A DNA stretch of 64,000 bases, taken from Clostridiales bacterium (GTDB lineage: Bacteria; Acidobacteriota; Aminicenantia; Aminicenantales; UBA8522). The notes beneath the pieces are model-generated. The model saw only the letters and a program-made list of their open reading frames with translations. It did not search any database and was not told where the DNA came from. Location: contig JARYMI010000001.1 of assembly GCA_029907205.1 (NCBI GenBank), positions 1 through 64,000 on the forward strand. The letters are read 5' to 3'. This document shows, piece by piece, positions 26,902-35,646 of this stretch (the first letter of the stretch is position 1; each line of letters begins with the position of its first letter). Both the position numbers and the translations under genes were made by a program.

Positions 26902-29322
26902 GTGACAAAGCTATTGACAACATGTTCATTTGTTATGTGTTTAATGATAGGGATTTTGGCCAGTGCCTATTCCCAGACAATCACGATTAAAGACCAGGAA
27001 AATAAAGAGCCGATCGCCTTGGTCTCGCTGAGGAGCGATGTCCCCAAAGCCTCGGCGACAACAAACGAAAAAGGGCAGGCTGATATAACCGCCTTTCGGG
27101 GTGCAGAAAAAATAGTCATTAGTCGAATCGGTTATAAGACGATCATCAAGAGCTACAGGGAACTCGAATCGTTGTCGTTTGAATTGTTCATGCAGCCTTC
27201 GCCGTTTGAAACGGTCGAGGTCGTGGTTTCAGCCACGCGCTGGCGCCAGGCGCCGAGCGATGTGCCGTCCAAAATCATTTCCATCTCACCCACAGAAGTG
27301 GCTCTGCAGAATCCGCAAACGGCCGCTGATTTGCTGGGAGTTTCGGGGCAAGTATTCATCCAGAAAAGCCAGCAAGCTGGGGGAAGCCCGATGATCAGGG
27401 GGTTTGCGACCAACCGCCTCCTCTACACCGTGGATGGCGTGCGGATGAACACGGCCATATTCCGGGCCGGAAACATCCAGAACGTCATCTCTCTTGACCC
27501 GTTTGCCACAGAGAGTACCGAAGTGTTTTTTGGCCCTGGCTCGGTGATTTATGGAAGTGACGCCATTGGCGGGGTGATGAGCTTCCAAACGCTGACCCCT
27601 AGGTTTTCCCTATCCAACAAGCCCCAGATAGCCGGAAAAGCAACCGCCCGTTACTCATCGGCCAACAACGAAAAGACCGGCCATTTCGATGTCAGCGTCG
27701 GCTGGAAAAGATGGGCTCTTTTAAGCAGCATAAGCTCGTTCGATTTTGACCATGTGCGACAGGGTAACCACGGTCCAAAGGATTACGTGAAGCCCTATTA
27801 TGTCCAGCGGATAGACAACGTGGACCGGGTTATTGCCCAAGAGGACACGCTTCTCCAAATTCCCTCGGCCTATTCTCAAAAAAACCTGATGCAAAAGGTG
27901 CGCTTTCAGCCGAACGAAAAATGGGATTTCCAGTACGGGTTCCATTATTCTGAAACTTCGTCCTATGGCCGATACGATCGCCATAACCAGGTCAGGAAAG
28001 GCTTACCGCGGTTTGCGGAATGGAATTACGGCCCGCAGAAGTGGATGATGAACAACGTGAACATCGCCCACCAGAGTCACAACGCTCTCTTCGACCAGAT
28101 GACGACGCGCCTGGCCGTGCAGTCTTTCGAAGAGATCCGCATCGACCGCTCCTTGAACAGCACCGAGAGGCGTATTCGAATCGAGGAAGTGGAGGCCTAT
28201 TCTGTCAACTTGGATTTTATGAAATTTATGGGACCGAAGAATACCCTCTATTACGGGATCGAGTACGTTCTTAACGATGTAACTTCCACAGGCATCAATG
28301 AAGACATTTCAAAAGGGGCCCGCATGCCCGGGCCTTCGCGCTATCCTCAAGCGACATGGCAATCTGTTGCCGCGTACGTCCACGATCAGCACAAGTTTTC
28401 AGACAGTTTTCTTTTGCAGGCTGGGTTGCGATACAACCAGTACCTCTTAGATGCTAAATTTGACACGACCTTTTACCCCTTCCCCTTTACAACAGCCAAT
28501 CTTAACAACGGCGCCTTGACCGGAAGCATTGGTGGGGTCTACCGGCCCTCAGAATCATGGGTCCTCAGCGCGAATTTGGCCACGGCTTTCCGGTCTCCCA
28601 ACGTGGACGATATGGGCAAAGTTTTTGATTCTGTCCCCGGTTTTGTCGTCGTCCCCAATCCTGCTCTAAAAGCAGAATATGCTTATAATGTTGACTTCAC
28701 TATCGCCAGAGTGTTCGGAAAAGTTGCAAGGGCGGACCTCGCGGGTTATTATACTTCCCTTCAAAACGCCCTGGTCAGACGCAACTTCACGCTCAACGGG
28801 CTGGACTACATTATCTATGATGGCGTCTTGAGCCGGGTGCAGGCCATGCAGAACGCGGCCGTTGCCCATGTCTACGGGATTCAAGCTGGAATTGAAGTCA
28901 AGCTGCCGGCTGGCTTTGACATGTCCTCGGATTTTAACTACCAGGAGGGAGAAGAAGAGCTGGATGATGGAACCACAAGCCCTTCCCGCCATGCTGCTCC
29001 CATGTTCGGTGTTACCCGGTTAGCTTATACCACGGACAAGCTCCGCCTCGAGCTTTGCGCCGTTTATCAGGGAGAACGAAAGCACGAAGACCTGGCGGAG
29101 GAAGAAAAGGGCAAGACCGAAATCTACGCTAAAGACGCTAAGGGGAATACCTATGCCCCAGGATGGTGCACCTTGAATTTCAAAGCAATGTTTCGCTTGA
29201 CAGATTCCTTGAGCGTAAGTGCTGGCGTTGAAAACCTCACCGATCAGCGGTACCGTCCTTACAGCTCAGGGATTTCCAGTCCAGGCAGAAATTTTGTTCT
29301 TGCGCTTGAGGCGAATTTCTAA
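26902..29322 (+). CDS. TonB-dependent receptor with carboxypeptidase-like regulatory N-terminal domain
   Basis: ITIKDQENKEPIALVSLRSD...; plug GGSPMIRGFATNRLLYTVDGVRMN; C-terminal RNFVLALEANF. Confidence 0.9.
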   Translation: MTKLLTTCSFVMCLMIGILASAYSQTITIKDQENKEPIALVSLRSDVPKASATTNEKGQADITAFRGAEKIVISRIGYKTIIKSYRELESLSFELFMQPSPFETVEVVVSATRWRQAPSDVPSKIISISPTEVALQNPQTAADLLGVSGQVFIQKSQQAGGSPMIRGFATNRLLYTVDGVRMNTAIFRAGNIQNVISLDPFATESTEVFFGPGSVIYGSDAIGGVMSFQTLTPRFSLSNKPQIAGKATARYSSANNEKTGHFDVSVGWKRWALLSSISSFDFDHVRQGNHGPKDYVKPYYVQRIDNVDRVIAQEDTLLQIPSAYSQKNLMQKVRFQPNEKWDFQYGFHYSETSSYGRYDRHNQVRKGLPRFAEWNYGPQKWMMNNVNIAHQSHNALFDQMTTRLAVQSFEEIRIDRSLNSTERRIRIEEVEAYSVNLDFMKFMGPKNTLYYGIEYVLNDVTSTGINEDISKGARMPGPSRYPQATWQSVAAYVHDQHKFSDSFLLQAGLRYNQYLLDAKFDTTFYPFPFTTANLNNGALTGSIGGVYRPSESWVLSANLATAFRSPNVDDMGKVFDSVPGFVVVPNPALKAEYAYNVDFTIARVFGKVARADLAGYYTSLQNALVRRNFTLNGLDYIIYDGVLSRVQAMQNAAVAHVYGIQAGIEVKLPAGFDMSSDFNYQEGEEELDDGTTSPSRHAAPMFGVTRLAYTTDKLRLELCAVYQGERKHEDLAEEEKGKTEIYAKDAKGNTYAPGWCTLNFKAMFRLTDSLSVSAGVENLTDQRYRPYSSGISSPGRNFVLALEANF

Positions 29323-29323
29323 C

Positions 29324-30469
29324 TCAGCCGAATGTTCGCAGAACGTCGATCAGGAGGTCGATATCGAAAAAATTGTTGAAGATGTTCACCGAAACCCTGA
29401 TGTTTCCATCCCTCAGGGTGAGGAAGATCTTTTTTTCGGCGCATTTTTTGACGAACGCCCTGTTCCTTTCGCCGAGGGTGAAGCAAACGATGGCCGAACG
29501 CTCCTCTCTTCTGGCAACGGGAGAGATGACGGTGATTTTGAGGTTCTGCAATCCCTGGATGAGATAGTCGGTTAGGTCGAAGAGCCTCTCCTGAATATTC
29601 TCGATCCCGATGGCCTTGATGAAATCCAGTGCTTTCTCAAAGGCTAAAAGAGGCTGAAGGTTGAATGTCCCGAATTCATACCGGCGGGCAGAGATGAGAA
29701 GGCGAAAAGGCGCATTCTTGTCGGTGTGGATGAAACTTCCGCCTTCGGTGTCCACAGAAAGCCAGCCGGCTATTGGAGAGGGAAATTTCTCGCGAAACTC
29801 TGTTGTTGTGAAAAACATCGTGCCTATGTGGCCGGCGAGCCCCCATTTGTGGAGAGACGCCGTGAGGACATCGATGGATGAAGCTTTCACATCCACCGGA
29901 AAATACGGAAAGGCCTGGGTCGCGTTGACAATAAAGAGGATGCCGCGGCCCTTGAGCTCTTGGCCAAGAGCTCTGACGTCCTGGCGGAAACCCGTGGCAT
30001 ACTGGACTTGCGAGGTTACGACGGCCAGGGTTTCGCCATCTGTCATATCAAGGATCGATTCAACAGGATAGCGCGCGTCGACCGGCCCGACATAACGCAT
30101 GTCGATATTCTGATACTCAAACCCGACCGTCGATGCGGGGAATTCGTCCTTCATCGAGACGATGTTAAACGGCTTTTTGACTTGATTCTTGAAGGAAAGG
30201 GCTAAAAGAGACATGACTGTCGATGTGTTCTGAACGAAGGTCACGTTATCCGCTTCCGTGTTGATGAGCTCAGCCAGGCTGGCGCACAGCTTCCCGAACC
30301 TCGCCATGTCGTCCGTCCAGTTCACATCTCCATACAAGCATAGCTTTCGGTACTCGTGGACAATTGCCTCGAAGACAGGCGTCGGCAGGGGCGACATAGC
30401 TGCGCTCTGGAAATAAACGGAGTTCTCGCTTATCGGGAATTCCTTCCGCACTTTGTCCCAATCGACCAT
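29324..30469 (-). CDS. Class V aminotransferase
   Basis: FIVNATQAFPYFPVDVKASSIDVLTASLHKWGLAGHIGTMFF PLP-Lys region. Confidence 0.85.
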   Translation of the reverse strand: MVDWDKVRKEFPISENSVYFQSAAMSPLPTPVFEAIVHEYRKLCLYGDVNWTDDMARFGKLCASLAELINTEADNVTFVQNTSTVMSLLALSFKNQVKKPFNIVSMKDEFPASTVGFEYQNIDMRYVGPVDARYPVESILDMTDGETLAVVTSQVQYATGFRQDVRALGQELKGRGILFIVNATQAFPYFPVDVKASSIDVLTASLHKWGLAGHIGTMFFTTTEFREKFPSPIAGWLSVDTEGGSFIHTDKNAPFRLLISARRYEFGTFNLQPLLAFEKALDFIKAIGIENIQERLFDLTDYLIQGLQNLKITVISPVARREERSAIVCFTLGERNRAFVKKCAEKKIFLTLRDGNIRVSVNIFNNFFDIDLLIDVLRTFG

Positions 30470-30618
30470 GGCAGAGATTATACCAATATTATTCGCCGAA
30501 GAGCTACTTTTTGGCCGTTCATCTAACCTGCCAATAAAGAGTGTTACGCGAATGAAGGGCGAAAACTTGGAAGCAAGGGCAAGAAGGCCACAACGTTCTG
30601 ATCGAGGAGGAGCGCCCT

Positions 30619-31062
30619 CTATTTTTCCTTCTCTGCCCGGACGCCCTTGATTGTCTTTTCCTTGTGCGCCCCTTTGGTCGTATGCACCAGGAAGCCTTCC
30701 TCGCCGGACAGCCAGACTTCGGACAGGACATAGACCGTCAGATATTCGGTATAAGACGGAGCGAAGTCCCCGACCTCATCGAAGACCAGCCTGGGCTCGC
30801 CTACGGGCGGATCAGGCGGCGACAGCTTTTCCGTGAACGGGACCAGGAGTTCTTTTCCTGTGGAAATCTGCCGGAGCAGAAGCTGCCCTTCTCCACTCAG
30901 ACCTAACCAGTACTCTCCGGCCGGGATCTTCTTGCCGGCCGCCTTGAACTCGAAGGGGATGTTGAAAGCAGCCTGAGAAAAGGCCCTTATCGGCCCGGCA
31001 AGAAGGATTATAATAAGGGTCATGGCCAAGACTATTGAAGCCCGTTTGGCAAGACGTTTCAT
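30619..31062 (-). CDS. Secreted hypothetical protein
   Basis: Signal peptide, AAFNIPFEFKAAGKKIPAGEYWLGLSGEGQLLLRQ. Confidence 0.65.
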   Translation of the reverse strand: MKRLAKRASIVLAMTLIIILLAGPIRAFSQAAFNIPFEFKAAGKKIPAGEYWLGLSGEGQLLLRQISTGKELLVPFTEKLSPPDPPVGEPRLVFDEVGDFAPSYTEYLTVYVLSEVWLSGEEGFLVHTTKGAHKEKTIKGVRAEKEK

Positions 31063-31087
31063 CGGAATCTCTCCCTTTCCTTTTTCC

Positions 31088-32530
31088 TCAATACAGGTTC
31101 ATGCCCCCACCGACGGCACCCGCTTCGGGCAGGAACACATCCTCCTCCACACCGTTTTTGACCGCGTCCTCCATGGCCTCGATGAACGTGTCGATCTCTT
31201 CGAGGGTCGTGTAGATATTCGGCGAGATGCGGAGGGCCTGGTAGTCGAACACCTGGTTGGGCGGAGCTCCTCCGACGAGCGGCACAGCGATGATTCGGTA
31301 TTTCTGTCTCAGGAACTTGGCCAGGGCCCGGACGTCGATGCCCTCGATATTGACGGCAGCCACACCCCAGGCCTGGGGAGGGTCGGAGAGGTCTGTCAGG
31401 ATCTTGACGCGCGGGTATTTCTTGAGAGCGTTGGCCCAGCGGAGAGTAAGATAGCGCATCCGGGCGGCCTTACGTTCGGCGCCGATTGCCTGGTGGTAGG
31501 CCAGGGCTTCGCCGAGCGCTGCCCGGATGCCCCAGGGATGGGTGCCGATGGCCTCGAACTTGCGGATGTCGGTGTCCTGCTGCTCGGGCGCGGCCTGGAG
31601 AGGCCAGAATCTCGGGATCATCTCCCGGCGCACGTAGAGGCAGCCGTTGCCGATGGGGGCCAGGAGCCATTTGTGGAGGCTGACGCCGTAGGCGTCGCAT
31701 TCCAGGTCGCGGAGCTTGAACGGAAAATGCCCCAGCGCGTGGGCGCCGTCGACGATCGTGACGATGCCCTTTGAGCGGGCCAGCCGGGCTATCCTCTGAA
31801 CAGGAAAAAGCTGGGCGGTCAGGTTCGTGATGTGGCAGAAATGGAAGACTTTCGTCTTCGGCGTAATGGATTTTTCGAAAAGGTTGAACAGATGGTCCTG
31901 CGTCGTCGGCACAGGGAACTGGAGACGGGTGACTTTGATCCCTTCACGCCGCATGCGCTGGTCCCATGTCGTCAGCATGCGCGGGTAATCCTGTTCAGTA
32001 GTGATGACTTCATCGCCGGGCTTAAGATCAATCCCGTTCTGGACGATCTGCAGGGCTTCGCTGGCGCCGCGCGTCAGGGCCAGTTCCTCGGGGTCGCAGC
32101 CGAACTCATTGGCCATCCGGCGCCGGATGGTCTCGATGTTGCCGGCGACCATGCCCTGGTAGTGAACCGGGAGCATGTTGATCATTTCCGTGTAGCGGAA
32201 GGCCGACTCGAGCACCACGCGCGGGCAGGGACAGGTGAATCCGTTGTTGAGGTTTATGAGTGAGCGGTCAAGCTTGAAACCCAACTGGACTTCCCTCCAG
32301 TAGAACTCGTCGCGGGCGGCTTCTTCCGGTGACATGTCCGAGATCGACCGGGAGGCCGCCTCAACCCGTTCGAGGTTGGACGCGTTCCAGGTAAAGGCAA
32401 CTCCTCCAGCGGCGCCGATCGTGCGCAGGAAAGACCTCCGGCTCCAGGTTTGGGATTTCATGCAAACCTCCTTCGATTCAAAATGGCGTGTGATGACAAA
32501 GCGATGCCAGGATTTTAATCCAGGACTCAA
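31088..32530 (-). CDS. Tat-exported class V aminotransferase (isopenicillin-N epimerase-like)
   Basis: WSRRSFLRTIGAAGGVAF Tat motif; TIVDGAHALGHFPFKLRDLECDAYGVSLHKWLLAPIGNG. Confidence 0.87.
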   Translation of the reverse strand: MSPGLKSWHRFVITRHFESKEVCMKSQTWSRRSFLRTIGAAGGVAFTWNASNLERVEAASRSISDMSPEEAARDEFYWREVQLGFKLDRSLINLNNGFTCPCPRVVLESAFRYTEMINMLPVHYQGMVAGNIETIRRRMANEFGCDPEELALTRGASEALQIVQNGIDLKPGDEVITTEQDYPRMLTTWDQRMRREGIKVTRLQFPVPTTQDHLFNLFEKSITPKTKVFHFCHITNLTAQLFPVQRIARLARSKGIVTIVDGAHALGHFPFKLRDLECDAYGVSLHKWLLAPIGNGCLYVRREMIPRFWPLQAAPEQQDTDIRKFEAIGTHPWGIRAALGEALAYHQAIGAERKAARMRYLTLRWANALKKYPRVKILTDLSDPPQAWGVAAVNIEGIDVRALAKFLRQKYRIIAVPLVGGAPPNQVFDYQALRISPNIYTTLEEIDTFIEAMEDAVKNGVEEDVFLPEAGAVGGGMNLY

Positions 32531-32560
32531 AAAAAGGTCAAGGATGCTGAAAGTGAATTA

Positions 32561-32668
32561 GGGGGACGCCATATAATACACTTATGGCAGGAATTATCGT
32601 GTCTGTATTGGTAAATCAAGGGGTTGACGTTTCGCTATCATAGAAGTGCATTACGTATGACGTCCCCC
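32561..32668. mobile_element. MITE-like inverted-repeat element
   Basis: Left GGGGGACGCCATATAATACACTTA (32561-32584); right AAGTGCATTACGTATGACGTCCCCC (32644-32668). Confidence 0.5.
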
Positions 32669-32724
32669 AAATTACCCAGGAAAAACGCGGCTGTAATTAC
32701 GTATGACGTCCCCCAAATTACCCA
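32651..32724 (+). repeat. Tandem direct repeat of TTACGTATGACGTCCCCCAAATTACCCA
   Basis: Copies at 32651-32678 and 32697-32724, offset 46 nt. Confidence 0.85.
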
Positions 32725-32813
32725 AATTACCCGAAAAGATGACTTTCGCCTTGCCCTCCATGAGCTATGCCTTATACCACAGCGGCCTCAGCGAAGTCAA
32801 AACGACAAAGCAT

Positions 32814-34055
32814 TTAGTCGAGGGACTTGCCCTTGGTCTCGGGCAGGGCAAAGGCGACAGCCGCGGAGAACAGGAAAAACGCGGCTGTAAGATAAAAGGC
32901 CAGCGAGAGCCCGTACGTTTTGGCCAGGGTGCCGATCGTGAATGGAGCCAGAGCGCTCAGGCCGCGGCCGATGTTATAGGTGAATCCCTGGGCCGAGGCC
33001 CGGATTCGCGTCGGGAAAATCTCGGCCGTGATCGTCCCAAAGCCTGAAAAATAGCCAGTGCCGAAAAAGGCGAGAAACGGCCCCAATAAAAGCAGCGCCG
33101 TGTTTTGGCGGACGCTGCTGTAGAGGAAAACAAGTGCTGCCGCCGCAAAAAGATAAAAGATGTAGGTCCTTTTCCTTCCCACGCGGTCGCAGATAAACCC
33201 GAAGCTCACATACCCGAACCACATGCCGGTCTGCATGACGATGATCCAGGACGACGTCTTGACCACACTCAGCCCTATTCCTCCCTGGTCGGGCGGCAGC
33301 CCCAGGTAAGCCGGAATCCAGGTGAAAAGGCCCCACCAGGCGAACATCGTCCCGGCGTTCATCAAGCTCGTCACGAGCGTGTTTTTCAGGAAAGGCCGGC
33401 GGAATATCTCTCCCAGGCCGCCCTTGGCCGGCGCGTCTTTCCTTTTTTCCGAACTTTTCCTCCAGATCTCCGGCTCCTCGACGCGGCGCCTGATCCAGAG
33501 CGTGAGGAGGGCAGGCAGGACTCCGACGAAAAAAACGCCCCGCCAGCCAAGCCTCGGCAGGACGAGTGCCGTGACCCCGGCTGCCAGCGCATAGCCGATC
33601 GCCCAGGAGCTCTGCATTAGCCCCAGGGCTTTCCCGCGGTGTTCTGCCGGCCATGTCTCGGCGACGAGCGCGGCTCCGGAGGCCCATTCGCCGCCCATGC
33701 CCAGCCCGAGCAAAACTCGGAACACCGCTAACTGCACGATATTCTGGGAAAGGCCACAAGCTCCGGTGAAAACGGAATAGATGAGGATGCTCGCGATCAG
33801 CGCCTTGACCCGTCCGAACCTGTCGGCGATAAGCCCAAAGAGAACGCCGCCCACAGCCGAAGCAAATAGGGTTAGCGACCCCATCAGCCCGGCTGTGGCC
33901 GTTGACATCCCGAAATGTCCCATCAAATGCGCAAGGACCATGGCATAGAGCATGATGTCCATGCTGTCTAACATCCACCCCAGCGAGGCAGATAAGAGGG
34001 CTCTTCTCTGGACGGGTGTGATCTGTTTTACCCAGGATTCGCGGGATTTAGTCAT
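32814..34055 (-). CDS. MFS transporter (sugar/metabolite:H+ symporter type)
   Basis: DSMDIMLYAMVLAHLMGHFGMS; GGVLFGLIADRFGRVK; start overlaps upstream stop (ATGACTAA). Confidence 0.88.
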   Translation of the reverse strand: MTKSRESWVKQITPVQRRALLSASLGWMLDSMDIMLYAMVLAHLMGHFGMSTATAGLMGSLTLFASAVGGVLFGLIADRFGRVKALIASILIYSVFTGACGLSQNIVQLAVFRVLLGLGMGGEWASGAALVAETWPAEHRGKALGLMQSSWAIGYALAAGVTALVLPRLGWRGVFFVGVLPALLTLWIRRRVEEPEIWRKSSEKRKDAPAKGGLGEIFRRPFLKNTLVTSLMNAGTMFAWWGLFTWIPAYLGLPPDQGGIGLSVVKTSSWIIVMQTGMWFGYVSFGFICDRVGRKRTYIFYLFAAAALVFLYSSVRQNTALLLLGPFLAFFGTGYFSGFGTITAEIFPTRIRASAQGFTYNIGRGLSALAPFTIGTLAKTYGLSLAFYLTAAFFLFSAAVAFALPETKGKSLD

Positions 34056-35646
34056 CGCCCTGTTTTCCTCTTTTCGGCTTGGCTTTTCCGTAGCCTCCCC
34101 CGCCCGGTGTCTGGACGATGACGATGTCTCCTTTTTCAACCCGGAAGGATGCTTTGGAGCCGAGACTTATCGCTTTTGAGCCACGCCGAATAAGATTTTT
34201 TCCCTTCTTGCCCGGTTTTCCGCCAGCCAGGCCGTAGGGAGGAAAGACGCGTCTCTCGGAAAGAATGTTGATTTTGGCCGGAGCGAGGAACTCATATTCC
34301 CGGACAATCCCGTCGCCTCCCCTAAACTGGCCCTCGCCGCCTGAAAACCGGCGCAGCGAATACCGCTTGATGCGGATGGGAAGATAATGTTCAAGGGCTT
34401 CGACCGGCGTGTTTCGCGTGTTAGTCATGTGGGTGTGGACGCCGCTCAACCCGTCCCGCTCCGGGCTTGCGCCCATGCCGCCGCCGACCGTCTCATAATA
34501 AGCGAAATTCCGGCCCGTCGCCGGATGTTGTCCGCCAAAAGTGATGTTGTTCATCGTGCCGCTCGAGGCGGCGGGAATTCTTTCTGGCACAGCTTTGGCC
34601 AGGGCGCCTAAAAGCACGTCTGTGATTCTTTGCGAGGTCTCGACATTTCCCCCGGCCACAGCCGCCGGCGGCCGGGCGTTGACCACGCTCCCTTCAGGCG
34701 CTATTAACCGGATCGGCCTCAGCAGCCCGGAGTTGTAAGGAACGTCTCCACGGATGATGCACCTGAACACATACATCGTGGCCGAGAGCGTGATCGCATA
34801 GTTTGCGTTGACGCTCCCCTCGGTCTGGGGGTCTGTTCCGGAGAAATCCACTACCGCAGAATCACCACGGACATGAATGGCCACTTGAATCCTGACCGGC
34901 CTCCGGCTCACACCGTCATCATCCAGGTAATCGAGAAACCTGTATTCGCCGTCAGGGATTTCCCTTATGGCCTGGCGCATGATTCGCTCGGAATAATCCT
35001 GGAGATGCTTCATGTAGGACTTTGTCTTTGGATATCCGTATTTCTCCGTTATTTCCAGAAGCCGCTTCTGGCCAATCCTGTTGGCGGCTAACTGGGCGGT
35101 CAGGTCGCCCTCCCGCTCCTCGGGCGTCCGGACGTTGGCCAGGACAAAGTCTAAGATGTTCCTATCGATCCGGCCGGCCCGCACTAACTTCACCGGAGGG
35201 ATGATCACCCCTTCCTGGTAGATCTCTGTAGCCAGGGGCATAGACCCGGGCGACATGCCGCCGACGTCCGAGTGGTGTGCCCGGTTGGCTGCAAAATAAG
35301 CCGGCCGGGCCCGGCCCTTGACATAAACCGGCGAAACAAGCGTTATATCGGGAAGATGCGTGCCTCCGCGGAAGGGGTCGTTGAGGATCGCCGTATCGCC
35401 CGGCCCCAAGTCCACGTTCTGAATGACACTCAACACCGAGAGGGGCATGGCTCCCAAATGGACTGGCAGATGGTCGCCCTGGGCCACCGTCCCGCCGTTC
35501 TCGTCAAAGACGGCGCAGGAGAAATCCTGCCTCTCCTTGATGTTGGGAGAAAAGGAAGACCGGCACAAGGCCACGCCCATCTCCTCGGCTATCGAGACGA
35601 AGATGCTTTTAAAAATCTCGAGCTCGATCGGGTCGACGGCTCTCAT
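34048..35646 (-). CDS. hyuB: Hydantoinase B / oxoprolinase subunit B family protein
   Basis: DPIELEIFKSIFVSIAEEMGVALCRSSFSPNIKERQDFSCAVFDENG. Confidence 0.92.
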   Translation of the reverse strand: MRAVDPIELEIFKSIFVSIAEEMGVALCRSSFSPNIKERQDFSCAVFDENGGTVAQGDHLPVHLGAMPLSVLSVIQNVDLGPGDTAILNDPFRGGTHLPDITLVSPVYVKGRARPAYFAANRAHHSDVGGMSPGSMPLATEIYQEGVIIPPVKLVRAGRIDRNILDFVLANVRTPEEREGDLTAQLAANRIGQKRLLEITEKYGYPKTKSYMKHLQDYSERIMRQAIREIPDGEYRFLDYLDDDGVSRRPVRIQVAIHVRGDSAVVDFSGTDPQTEGSVNANYAITLSATMYVFRCIIRGDVPYNSGLLRPIRLIAPEGSVVNARPPAAVAGGNVETSQRITDVLLGALAKAVPERIPAASSGTMNNITFGGQHPATGRNFAYYETVGGGMGASPERDGLSGVHTHMTNTRNTPVEALEHYLPIRIKRYSLRRFSGGEGQFRGGDGIVREYEFLAPAKINILSERRVFPPYGLAGGKPGKKGKNLIRRGSKAISLGSKASFRVEKGDIVIVQTPGGGGYGKAKPKRGKQGDD

